NCBI GenBank assembly: GCA_002431805.1
Contig: DJEE01000127.1
Location: 36,048 to 44,857 of the forward strand
Source of the DNA: Eggerthellaceae bacterium UBA5906
GTDB taxonomy: Bacteria > Actinomycetota > Coriobacteriia > Coriobacteriales > Eggerthellaceae
Length of the DNA: 8,810 bases
Direction: 5' to 3'
Within the stretch, counting starts at the first letter, position 1. Every line of letters starts with the position of its first letter. Positions 1-5,719 of the stretch are shown here, piece after piece. The notes beneath the pieces are model-generated. The model was given only the letters and a program-made list of their open reading frames with translations. It was not told where the DNA came from and ran no database searches. The position numbers were made by a program, and so were the translations under genes.

Positions 1-290
1 CCAAGCGCGTAATCAAGCAAACGAAAGAAACGCTTGAGGGTTCCATCAAGGCCGCCAACAACCAAGAGCGCACCGACACGCTGGCTGCCCAGGTCAAAAT
101 CCTCGAAGAGTTGCTGCCCCAACAGCTTGCCGGCGAGCAGCTTTCCGCGCTTATTGACACGGTGCTGGCCGAAACCGGCGCCACCACGAAAAAGGAAATG
201 GGCCGCGTGATGGGCGAGCTCACGAAGCGCACCGGCGGCAACTTCGATAAGGCCGCAGCCGCAAAAGAGCTGCAGAGTAAACTGGCATAA
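1..290 (+). CDS. GatB/YqeY-domain protein, 3' end (partial)
   Basis: The last 95 codons of a gene that begins left of the window; the reading frame starts at base 3 and ends at a TAA at 288-290. The translation shows the YqeY pattern: a helical segment with ILEELLPQQL, then the conserved KKEMGRVMGELTKRTGG block near the C-terminus, ending ELQSKLA. In GatB this domain forms the tRNA-binding tail of the Glu/Asp-tRNA amidotransferase. Stand-alone YqeY proteins of about 150 residues share the fold, but their role is poorly defined, although tRNA binding is suspected. The C-terminal part looks complete and undamaged. It converges on the aldo/keto reductase gene and is followed by a strong hairpin terminator. 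The family call is firm; the function is not. Confidence 0.85.
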   Translation, partial: KRVIKQTKETLEGSIKAANNQERTDTLAAQVKILEELLPQQLAGEQLSALIDTVLAETGATTKKEMGRVMGELTKRTGGNFDKAAAAKELQSKLA

Positions 291-299
291 GCAAGGCAA

Positions 300-340
300 G
301 CGGCGCCCACTCTTCCATGCACGGAAGAAGTTCCCGCCGC
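300..340 (+). repeat. Nested inverted repeat after the yqeY-like gene
   Basis: Two nested dyads lie just downstream of the stop codon. The outer arms are GCGGCG (300-305) and CGCCGC (335-340). The inner arms are TCTTCC (311-316) and GGAAGA (323-328) around a 6-base loop. Neither is followed by a T-run, so this is not a classical terminator by itself. It may fold in the 3' UTR ahead of the terminator at 346-383. Confidence 0.35.
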
Positions 341-345
341 ACAAC

Positions 346-392
346 AACGGCTTGGTTGCGATTCGCATCGCAACCAAGCCGTTTCGTTCTTT
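346..392 (+). terminator. Rho-independent terminator, 17-bp perfect stem
   Basis: The left arm is 346-362 (AACGGCTTGGTTGCGAT), the loop is TCGC (363-366) and the right arm is 367-383. The 17 pairs have no mismatch. The + strand continues TCGTTCTTT, a moderate T-rich tail, which suits termination of the yqeY-like transcript. On the - strand the stem is followed by GTTGTG, a weak tail. The same hairpin could also stop the converging aldo/keto reductase transcript, since it begins 23 bases beyond that gene's stop codon. Confidence 0.85.
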
Positions 393-405
393 ATATCCGT
401 TCGCG

Positions 406-1533
406 CTATTCGAAATGCTCGGCGGCCTTCTCAAGCTGCTCGATAATGTTGATGCTTTGCGGGCACATAGATTCGCACGCACCGCACTGGACACAATCGC
501 TTGCACGCCCGGGCACTGCCTGCCAGCTGTACTGCTGCTTGGCAAATTCGGTGTTCTGCGTTTGAACTTCCAGGTTCAGCAGGTTCATAATCTCGGGGAT
601 AGCAACTTGTTGCGGGCAGCCCTTCACGCAGTAGCGGCAATTCGTGCACGGCACCGTGGGCATGGCCGCCAGCACATCGCGTGCTTTGTTCAAGGCAGCC
701 TGCTCCTCGGGGGAAAAAGCGCTGCCGTGGTCGCGCCACTCCGCAAGGTTTTGGCGCATCTGCTCAATGGTGGACATGCCGGAAAGCACCGTCATCACGT
801 TGGGTTGGTTGAAGCAGAAGCGATACGCCCACGAAACTTGGCTTAAATCGGGGCGGCACGCCAGCAAAGGCTCAGCAACCGCTTCCGGCAAATCGGCCAA
901 ACGGCCGCCGCGCGCCGGTTCCATCACAACAACGGGCATGTCGTACTTCTGCGCCACTTCCATATTGCGGCGCGACTGCACCACCGGGCTGTCCCAATCC
1001 AGGTAGTTCACCTGCAGCTGGATGAAATCAACCTCGGGGTGCGCCTGCAGCAAAGCTTCAAGCGTTTCCGGACCATCGTGCATGCTGAACCCTACGTGGC
1101 GGATTTTGCCCGCAGCCTTCATTTCCTGTGCCCATTCCCACAAGCCGAAATCATCGAATTTCTGCGTGCGGTCACCACCTACGTTGTGCAGCAAATAGTA
1201 GTCGACATAGTCGGTGCCAAGACGCTCAAGCGACGTGTCCAGGCATGCTTTAGCCGTTTCGGCGTCGGGCAGCGCCCAGGCCAGGCACTTTGTAGCAATA
1301 GTGAAGCTTTCACGCGGATAGCGCTCAACCAGCGCCTTGCGCAGCGCAACCTCGGACTGGCCGTTGTGGTATACAAATGCCGTGTCGAAATACGTTCCAC
1401 CCGCGCGCAAAAATTCGTCCACCATGTCTTTTACCTGCTCGATATCAATGGCGGTAACGTCTTTGGGATCGGTTAGCGGCAAGCGCATGCAGCCAAAGCC
1501 CAGCTTCGGCACGTTTGCAAACTCTGATTTCAT
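406..1533 (-). CDS. Aldo/keto reductase with C-terminal 2x[4Fe-4S] ferredoxin domain
   Basis: A 375-residue protein of the COG1453-type aldo/keto reductases. The TIM-barrel part (about residues 8-275) shows the opening LGFGCMRLPL and the catalytic tetrad Asp50 and Tyr55 (in YFDTAFVYHNG), Lys82 (IATKC) and His116 (YYLLHNV). The tail (about 293-365) carries two complete four-cysteine motifs, CTNCRYCVKGCP (Cys296/299/302/306) and CVQCGACESMCP (Cys347/350/353/357), as in 2[4Fe-4S] ferredoxins. It is probably a cytoplasmic NAD(P)H-linked carbonyl reductase, or one that exchanges electrons with ferredoxin; the substrate cannot be read. The start was set at 1533 (MKSEF) because GAGAGGAG lies at 1540-1547, 6 bases upstream; the longer frame to 1554 would bury that site inside the gene. 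It is transcribed alone from a MerR-type promoter and converges on the yqeY-like gene. Confidence 0.93.
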   Translation of the reverse strand: MKSEFANVPKLGFGCMRLPLTDPKDVTAIDIEQVKDMVDEFLRAGGTYFDTAFVYHNGQSEVALRKALVERYPRESFTIATKCLAWALPDAETAKACLDTSLERLGTDYVDYYLLHNVGGDRTQKFDDFGLWEWAQEMKAAGKIRHVGFSMHDGPETLEALLQAHPEVDFIQLQVNYLDWDSPVVQSRRNMEVAQKYDMPVVVMEPARGGRLADLPEAVAEPLLACRPDLSQVSWAYRFCFNQPNVMTVLSGMSTIEQMRQNLAEWRDHGSAFSPEEQAALNKARDVLAAMPTVPCTNCRYCVKGCPQQVAIPEIMNLLNLEVQTQNTEFAKQQYSWQAVPGRASDCVQCGACESMCPQSINIIEQLEKAAEHFE

Positions 1534-1557
1534 GAAATGCTCCTCTCGTTGCATCTC

Positions 1558-1588
1558 ATGATAATTGTTGGAGTTAACTCAAAGTCAA
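1558..1588 (-). promoter_or_regulatory. Putative MerR-type promoter/operator of the aldo/keto reductase
   Basis: Read on the - strand: -35 TTGACT (1583-1588), a 19-bp spacer, and -10 TATCAT (1558-1563). The spacer holds the dyad TTTGAGTTAACTCCAA (1568-1583), whose core GAGTTAACTC is a perfect 10-bp palindrome. An over-long 19-bp spacer carrying a dyad is the hallmark of promoters activated by DNA distortion by MerR-family regulators, and AdhR/NmlR-like members are known to control oxidoreductases responding to aldehydes. Transcription would start near 1551, close to the ribosome binding site. No MerR gene lies in the window. The motif is seen; the regulator is inferred. Confidence 0.6.
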
Positions 1589-1596
1589 TCGGGCGC

Positions 1597-1638
1597 AAAA
1601 AAATGAGCATGCGCGAACAGCCACCGGGCCGTTCGCGC
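1597..1638 (-). terminator. Rho-independent terminator of the alarmone synthetase gene
   Basis: On the - strand a 12-bp stem, GCGCGAACGGCC (1627-1638) with GGCTGTTCGCGC (1611-1622), contains one G-T pair and is closed by a 4-base loop. Seven T residues follow (the A-run at 1597-1603). It begins 13 bases past the stop of the RelA/SpoT-domain gene. It separates that gene from the aldo/keto reductase, so the two are probably transcribed independently. Confidence 0.85.
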
Positions 1639-1651
1639 GCGTTCAACAACC

Positions 1652-2422
1652 TTAGTCTTCGGGTTCCAGCGCCCCAGCAAGCACCTGCATGCGCGCCTCA
1701 ACCTCTTCGATGATGCGACTGCAGTCTTTTAACTCGCTGCTTGCGTCAATGCCCTGTACCTCACTGACCGCTTTGTATTTCAGGTCATGCTCAAGGCTGG
1801 CCCAAAAGTCCATGGCCAGCGTGCGCAGCTGGATTTCAACCGGAATGGACTCCTTCTTGTCCATGAAGAAAACGGGGATGCGCACAATAACGTGCAAGCT
1901 GCGATAGCCGTTTGGCTTCGGTGCGGCAATGTAATCCTTCACCTTGATAATTTCCAGGTCGTCCTGGCGGTTGAGCAACTCAAACAGGCTGTACACGTCT
2001 TGGATATACGGGCATATCACGCGAATACCGGCAATATCCAAGATGTACCGCTCCATGTTCTCAAGCGTCGGCTCGTACCCGTAGCGCCCGATTTTCTCGT
2101 AGATGCTTGCCGGCGTTTTCAGGCGGCTTTCGATATGGTGGATGGGGTTACGGTGCTTCTTCAAATTCAGGTCCTGGTCAAGAATTTCCAGACGCACCTT
2201 CATCTCGCGCATTGCCGCTTTGTATTTCTGCATGATGGACATGGTTTCCACGCTTGCTTTATGCAGCGTCTCCATGCTTTCGGGGTTCACATGCAAGTCG
2301 TTGTTTACGTTGAACGCGTTTAAGTCGGGGACATTGGGAATGGGCAGCTTCTTTTTCGCCTCATCGGTGATGGTGCGGCCCTGCAGCTTACCCGTATTTG
2401 CGGGTTCACCAGTGGTTGTCAT
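1652..2422 (-). CDS. Small alarmone synthetase (RelA/SpoT-domain GTP pyrophosphokinase)
   Basis: A 256-residue stand-alone synthetase of the YjbM/YwaC (RelQ/RelP) type, predicted to transfer pyrophosphate from ATP to GTP or GDP to make (p)ppGpp in the cytoplasm. The catalytic domain (about 95-215) shows IESRLKTPASIYEK (97-110), the DIAGIRV motif with Asp129, the G-loop KPNGYRSLH (169-177, Tyr173), VEIQLRT with Glu197, and DFWASLEH (205-212). There is no HD hydrolase, TGS or ACT domain, so it should only synthesise. About 90 N-terminal residues precede the domain, a longer lead than the roughly 210-residue Bacillus enzymes have. The start was set at 2422 (MTTTGEP) because AAGGAG at 2432-2437 lies 9 bases upstream. 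The open frame runs 51 codons further through a GC-rich hairpin region without a ribosome binding site. It lies 234 bases downstream of mazG on the same strand and ends at a strong terminator. Confidence 0.93.
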   Translation of the reverse strand: MTTTGEPANTGKLQGRTITDEAKKKLPIPNVPDLNAFNVNNDLHVNPESMETLHKASVETMSIMQKYKAAMREMKVRLEILDQDLNLKKHRNPIHHIESRLKTPASIYEKIGRYGYEPTLENMERYILDIAGIRVICPYIQDVYSLFELLNRQDDLEIIKVKDYIAAPKPNGYRSLHVIVRIPVFFMDKKESIPVEIQLRTLAMDFWASLEHDLKYKAVSEVQGIDASSELKDCSRIIEEVEARMQVLAGALEPED

Positions 2423-2446
2423 AGATGAAAGCTCCTTCACGATAAA

Positions 2447-2486
2447 CGCTTTCGGCCCCTCCGCGCCGAAAGCGCGCCGCGCGCTT
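2447..2486 (-). promoter_or_regulatory. Overlapping hairpins in the alarmone synthetase leader
   Basis: Two perfect dyads overlap just upstream of the ribosome binding site. Hairpin A: 10-bp stem CGCTTTCGGC (2447-2456) / GCCGAAAGCG (2465-2474), 8-base loop. Hairpin B: AAGCGCGC (2470-2477) / GCGCGCTT (2479-2486), centred on one base. They share 2470-2474, so they cannot form together. In the mRNA, B comes first and A sits 9 bases before the Shine-Dalgarno sequence. The loop of A reads GCGGAGGG. Neither is followed by a good T-run, so a translational switch or simple RNA stability is more likely than a terminator. Confidence 0.4.
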
Positions 2487-2527
2487 CGCGAAAAAAGGAA
2501 AGCTGCGGCGCGTTTGTTTCGCCTCTT

Positions 2528-2533
2528 ATGATA
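2528..2533 (-). promoter_or_regulatory. Possible -10 element for the alarmone synthetase gene
   Basis: The - strand reads GGTATCATAAG, giving a TATCAT -10 about 105 bases before the start codon. No convincing -35 is visible 16-18 bases upstream. The same TATCAT hexamer occurs at the other putative -10 sites in this window (1558-1563 and 3672-3677), which lends mild support. Confidence 0.3.
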
Positions 2534-2607
2534 CCCCACCTGCGGCAAGCAAGGCCACGCTGCGGGCGTTTTCAAACCGTTTCGTTACTCAACCCCGCAA
2601 AACCCGT

Positions 2608-2638
2608 ATGTGCAGAAAATCGCCCTTGAACTGCACAT
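2608..2638 (-). repeat. 8-bp inverted repeat downstream of mazG
   Basis: Perfect arms ATGTGCAG (2608-2615) and CTGCACAT (2631-2638) are separated by 15 bases. The repeat starts about 20 bases past the mazG stop codon. No T-run follows directly on the - strand (ACGGGTTTT), so at best it is a weak terminator; it could instead be an operator dyad. Confidence 0.3.
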
Positions 2639-2656
2639 TTCGCTTTCAAGCAGCAG

Positions 2657-3589
2657 CTACTCCGTCTGCATCCGTTCAACCGCTTTCACCTGAAACCACA
2701 GCTCATTTTGCTGCTGCGTGGTCATATCCTCCAAGCGCACGCCCTGCTCGAACGCCAGCTGTTCCATTGCACCCCACCGGCTGCGAAACTTCCTGCAGCT
2801 TGCACGAAGCGCATTTTCCGCGTTCACACCCATGCGGCGCGCAACATTTACCATGCTGAACAGCACATCGCCCAGCTCCTCCTCAACGTGCGCAACCGCC
2901 GCGGAGTCGCCCTCGACTTTCCCGTCGGCCGACTTCGGCGCCTGCTCATAAGCCTCGTTCAGCTCAGCAACCTCACTGCGAACCTGATCCCACACGTCCG
3001 CAAGCGTGTCCCATTCAAACCCCGCCGCAGCAGCCTTGCGCGATATCTTCTGTGCCTGCATCAACGCGGGAAAACTCACCAGCACGCCCTCTAGCAGCCC
3101 AACCGGCTTCGCAGGCGCAGCGTCGCCGTCCTCTGCGGCGGACGACGCGGTTTCGTCTGCCGCCTGCTTCTCGGCAAGCTTCACCTGCTCCCATAGGTTC
3201 AACACCTCCGCAGCATCAGCGGCATCAGCACCGCCGAACACATGCGGGTGACGACGCACCATTTTCGCGTTCACATCAGCGGCAACGTCTTCAATGTCGA
3301 ACTCGCCTGCATCTTGCGCAATCTGGCTTTGCAGTACCACCTGCAGCAGCACATCGCCCAGCTCTTCTCGCAGGTGGGCAACGTCACCCGACTCTATGGC
3401 ATCAACGGCCTCATACGCCTCTTCAATCATGTTATGCGCAATTGACCGGTGCGTTTGTTCACGGTCCCACGGGCACCCATCGGGCGCGCGCAACGCCGAA
3501 ATCGTTGCCACAAACTGGTCAAACGCCGGATGACCAACCGGATGCGCCGCCCGCTCCAATGCGTTTTCGCGCTGTACGCTCTCTTCCAT
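2657..3589 (-). CDS. mazG: Nucleoside triphosphate pyrophosphohydrolase MazG
   Basis: A 310-residue two-domain MazG that hydrolyses NTPs and dNTPs to monophosphate and pyrophosphate, a house-cleaning function. The N-terminal domain (about 18-120) has the typical DGCPWDREQTHRSI, the metal-binding helix pair MIEEAYE (Glu56/57/60) and REELGD (Glu76, Asp79), then RRHPHVFGG. The C-terminal domain (about 165-300) repeats the pattern with GFEWD, EVAELNEA (Glu206, Glu209) and VEEELGDVLF (Glu238, Asp241). An Ala/Glu/Asp-rich linker (about 138-162) makes it longer than the E. coli enzyme (about 263 residues). The start was set at 3589 (MEESVQ) because GAAGGAG at 3596-3602 lies 6 bases upstream; the frame to 3661 would run back through the promoter. 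It is divergent from the RNA methyltransferase gene and lies upstream of the alarmone synthetase on the same strand. Confidence 0.96.
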   Translation of the reverse strand: MEESVQRENALERAAHPVGHPAFDQFVATISALRAPDGCPWDREQTHRSIAHNMIEEAYEAVDAIESGDVAHLREELGDVLLQVVLQSQIAQDAGEFDIEDVAADVNAKMVRRHPHVFGGADAADAAEVLNLWEQVKLAEKQAADETASSAAEDGDAAPAKPVGLLEGVLVSFPALMQAQKISRKAAAAGFEWDTLADVWDQVRSEVAELNEAYEQAPKSADGKVEGDSAAVAHVEEELGDVLFSMVNVARRMGVNAENALRASCRKFRSRWGAMEQLAFEQGVRLEDMTTQQQNELWFQVKAVERMQTE

Positions 3590-3623
3590 GTTCAGCTCCT
3601 TCACAGCCGATTTGCTCCCCGCA

Positions 3624-3629
3624 AGTATA
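3624..3629 (-). promoter_or_regulatory. Putative -10 of the mazG promoter
   Basis: The - strand reads GGGGTATACTTG, a good TATACT -10 that puts transcription start near 3617 and leaves a leader of about 28 bases. The -35 region (about 3647-3652) is poor in consensus and overlaps the -35 region expected for the divergent promoter. Confidence 0.45.
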
Positions 3630-3646
3630 CCCCGCACCCGCTGCTC

Positions 3647-3659
3647 GCACGCAACGTGC
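3647..3659. promoter_or_regulatory. Dyad between the divergent mazG and methyltransferase promoters
   Basis: GCACG-CAA-CGTGC is a perfect 5-bp inverted repeat with a 3-base centre, placed where both divergent promoters should have their -35 elements. It could be an operator for both genes. It is short enough to arise by chance in GC-rich DNA. Confidence 0.3.
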
Positions 3660-3671
3660 ACACCCTTCGGG

Positions 3672-3677
3672 TATCAT
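3672..3677 (+). promoter_or_regulatory. Putative -10 of the RNA methyltransferase promoter
   Basis: TATCAT in the context GGGTATCATGG lies 32 bases before the start codon and would give a leader of about 26 bases. No consensus -35 is visible at 16-18 bp. Confidence 0.4.
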
Positions 3678-3709
3678 GGAAAGTCACAAACGCTAGCCAG
3701 GAGACATTC

Positions 3710-4561
3710 ATGATCATCAACGTCAACACCATAGACGACCCACGCCTTGACGCTTACGCGCGCCTTACCGAAGTGCAGCTGCGCAATAAGCTTGAGCCCG
3801 AAAAGGGCATGTTCATAGCAGAATCAGCAAAGGTTATCGAACGAGCCGTAGCAGGCGGCATGCAACCGCTTTCCCTGCTTATGGAAGAGAAATTCCTTCC
3901 CGGTATGCAGCCCATCATCGAACAGATTTCACAGCGCTACCCCAACTTCGACCTGCCCGTTTTCATAGTACCTCACGGGCAGCTCAAGAAGTTAACCGGC
4001 TTTGAGCTTACCCGCGGAGCGCTTGGCGCGTTTCGCCGCCCGGCACCCGCCAGCGTTGAAGACGTTTGCCGCAACGCCCGACGTGTTGCCGTGCTTGAAG
4101 ACATCACAAACCACACCAACGTTGGCGCTATCTTTCGCAGCGCAGCGGCCCTTGGCATTGACGCGGTGCTGGTCACGCAAGCTTGCTACGATCCGCTGTA
4201 CCGCCGCGCAGTTCGCGTTTCCATGGGCACGGTGTTTCAGGTGCCGTGGGCGCGCATCGGTGTCGATTCCGGCGCAACGGGCGCTGGCTCATGGGCTCAT
4301 GACGGCATTCCGTTGCTGCACAGCTTAGGCTTCAAAACAGCCGCACTTGCGCTTTCCGACAACTCCATCTCGCTTGACAACCCTCAACTTGCCTCCGAGG
4401 AACGCCTTGCGCTGGTATTGGGCACCGAAGGAGACGGGCTTGCAGCGCACACTATCGCAAACTGCGATTACACCGTGCGCATCCCCATGAAGCACAACGT
4501 GGACAGCCTTAACGTTGCAGCCGCCAGCGCCGTTGCGTTCTGGGAGCTGCGTGTACGCTAG
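3710..4561 (+). CDS. TrmH/SpoU-family RNA 2'-O-methyltransferase
   Basis: A 283-residue SPOUT-class methyltransferase predicted to move a methyl group from S-adenosylmethionine to a ribose 2'-OH in rRNA or tRNA. An N-terminal substrate-binding region (about 18-107, with FIAESAKVIERA) is followed by the trefoil-knot domain. It shows all three SpoU motifs: motif 1 NHTNVGAIFRSAAALG (134-149, Asn137 and Arg143), motif 2 LALVLGTEGDGL (233-244) and motif 3 IPMKHNVDSLNVAAASAVAF (258-277). The start was set at 3710 (MIINVN) because AGGAG at 3699-3703 lies 6 bases upstream. The open frame extends back to 3449, but that stretch runs antisense through the 5' end of mazG and the promoters. The target nucleotide cannot be assigned. 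It is divergent from mazG and precedes the activase operon by 165 bases, with no clear terminator directly after it. Confidence 0.93.
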   Translation: MIINVNTIDDPRLDAYARLTEVQLRNKLEPEKGMFIAESAKVIERAVAGGMQPLSLLMEEKFLPGMQPIIEQISQRYPNFDLPVFIVPHGQLKKLTGFELTRGALGAFRRPAPASVEDVCRNARRVAVLEDITNHTNVGAIFRSAAALGIDAVLVTQACYDPLYRRAVRVSMGTVFQVPWARIGVDSGATGAGSWAHDGIPLLHSLGFKTAALALSDNSISLDNPQLASEERLALVLGTEGDGLAAHTIANCDYTVRIPMKHNVDSLNVAAASAVAFWELRVR

Positions 4562-4632
4562 CGCGCCGCTCCCTCGCCCGCAGCCAGTGCGAAGGTAACA
4601 ATAGTTCCACACTTTCATGGTTAATGCACAGT

Positions 4633-4643
4633 TTCGTTACGAA
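4633..4643. repeat. Short dyad upstream of the activase operon
   Basis: TTCGT-T-ACGAA is an 11-base dyad in the 165-base gap between the methyltransferase and the three-gene operon. It might be an operator, but no consensus promoter pair could be placed around it, and it does not match the LexA box. Confidence 0.2.
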
Positions 4644-4679
4644 TGCCTTCCACTCTTCTGGTATGGTTCTACCCATCAC

Positions 4680-4703
4680 ATGCACCTGTATTCACGGGTG
4701 CAT
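4680..4703 (+). promoter_or_regulatory. Leader hairpin directly before the activase operon
   Basis: ATGCACCTGT (4680-4689), loop ATTC, and ACGGGTGCAT (4694-4703) form a 10-bp stem with one T-G pair. TTTCTATGTGTG follows, then the Shine-Dalgarno AAGGAG at 4715-4720. The short T-tract makes it either a weak terminator for the upstream methyltransferase gene or an attenuator or stability element in the operon leader. CACAT (4677-4681) and ATGTG (4708-4712) flank it and could extend the fold. Confidence 0.45.
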
Positions 4704-4726
4704 TTCTATGTGTGAAGGAGAGGGGA

Positions 4727-5719
4727 ATGAAATCAACCGTATTCCGCGGTCAGGCGAAATACGCCAATCTGCAGCGCATCGGCATTCCACAAGCGCTGCT
4801 ATACCACCGTTACGCGACGCTGTGGACCGAATTCTTCCGAGCAATCGATCGCAAGCCGGTTGTAAGCAAGCCAACCGACCGGGAAACAGTTGAACGCGGT
4901 AGCGCGCTTTCAAACGATGAGTGCTGCCTTGCTTCAAAAATCTACATGGGCCACGTGGCTTCCCTTATCGGCAACTGCGATGGCATTTTCGTGCCCTGCA
5001 TCGACAACCTTGGTAACTTCAAATCGTTCTGCACGAAGTTTCAAGCGCTCCCCGACATGGTGGCGAACACCTTCGTTGAGAAGGCACCAACCATTGTGTC
5101 GTGCCAGGTTAACGAAACCATCGAGCACACCTCCATGCAAGATGCGTTCTTGGCCCTTGCCGCCGATTTCGGGTGTGCACCTCGCCAGGCGAAACATGCC
5201 TGGAATGCTGCGCTGCACGCCCAGCAGCAAGCAGAAGCGGAAGCTGTCAGCCGCCAACAACGCATACTGCAAAACCGCAGCAAAAGCGACATCACCATCT
5301 TGCTTGCAGCGCACCCTTACCTTGCGCACGACCCGTTCATGGGCGGAGCCTTAGAGGACATGCTAACCAACATGGGCGTTACGCTCTTATTCGCCGATCA
5401 ATGCGACAGAAAACGCGCGCTGCAAAAAAGCTTCGAGTTTTCCGACACGCTCCCTTGGGTTGTGAACCGCGAAATCATCGGTTCCATCATGCAGCTGCAC
5501 AACGCCGTTGACGGCATTCTGCTGGTAAGCGCTTTCCCATGCGGCCCCGACTCCATGACCGACGATGCCATTATCCGCTGCATCCAAGGCAAGCCCATCC
5601 TGAACCTAACGGTTGACGCGCAAACCGGAACAGCGGGTCTCGAAACGCGCATTGAGAGCTTTGTGGACATTCTTCGTTACCAGAAAAGAGGCGGCTACAT
5701 CCATGCAACAGCCCAATAA
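4727..5719 (+). CDS. DUF2229/COG3580-type acyl-CoA dehydratase activase-related protein
   Basis: A 330-residue protein resembling the DUF2229/COG3580 family, a part of the 2-hydroxyacyl-CoA dehydratase / benzoyl-CoA reductase superfamily often fused to activase domains in very large proteins. Visible marks are IGIPQALLYHRY (18-29), DECCLASKIYMGHV (64-77, Cys66/67), FVPCIDNL (Cys91), CTKFQALPDM (Cys102), AHPYLAHDP (195-203), SAFPCGPDSM (268-277, Cys272) and the closing GLETRIESFVD (304-314). The conserved cysteines are candidate [4Fe-4S] ligands. No signal peptide or membrane segment is seen. The start was set at 4727 (MKSTVF) because AAGGAG at 4715-4720 lies 6 bases upstream. The frame to 4643 would translate through the leader hairpin. 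It is the first gene of a three-gene operon and overlaps the next gene by 17 bases. The physiological substrate is unknown; it is probably an electron-accepting partner of the activase. Confidence 0.85.
   Translation: MKSTVFRGQAKYANLQRIGIPQALLYHRYATLWTEFFRAIDRKPVVSKPTDRETVERGSALSNDECCLASKIYMGHVASLIGNCDGIFVPCIDNLGNFKSFCTKFQALPDMVANTFVEKAPTIVSCQVNETIEHTSMQDAFLALAADFGCAPRQAKHAWNAALHAQQQAEAEAVSRQQRILQNRSKSDITILLAAHPYLAHDPFMGGALEDMLTNMGVTLLFADQCDRKRALQKSFEFSDTLPWVVNREIIGSIMQLHNAVDGILLVSAFPCGPDSMTDDAIIRCIQGKPILNLTVDAQTGTAGLETRIESFVDILRYQKRGGYIHATAQ

Noticed and set aside
1787..2531. Long + strand open frames opposite the alarmone synthetase
   Set aside because: They are antisense shadows of a clearly conserved gene and show no recognisable motif.
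2423..2575. 51-codon N-terminal extension of the alarmone synthetase
   Set aside because: It is Arg/Ala-rich, runs through the hairpin leader, has no Shine-Dalgarno sequence, and is contradicted by AAGGAG just before 2422.
3052..3696. 214-codon + strand frame opposite mazG
   Set aside because: Its composition (Pro/Arg/Gln/His-rich) is that of an antisense reading of an Ala-rich gene; there is no domain and no ribosome binding site.
3449..3709. N-terminal extension of the RNA methyltransferase
   Set aside because: It is antisense to the start of mazG and to both promoters; the family normally starts near MIINVN, and AGGAG precedes 3710.
4676..4715. CRP/FNR-like site formed by TCACA and TGTGA
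   Set aside because: The half-sites are in the reverse order and far too widely spaced for a CRP/FNR operator; they more likely flank the RNA hairpin.
4643..4726. Upstream extension of the DUF2229-like gene to ATG 4643
   Set aside because: It has no ribosome binding site, runs through the leader hairpin and lacks family similarity; the strong AAGGAG before 4727 decides the start.
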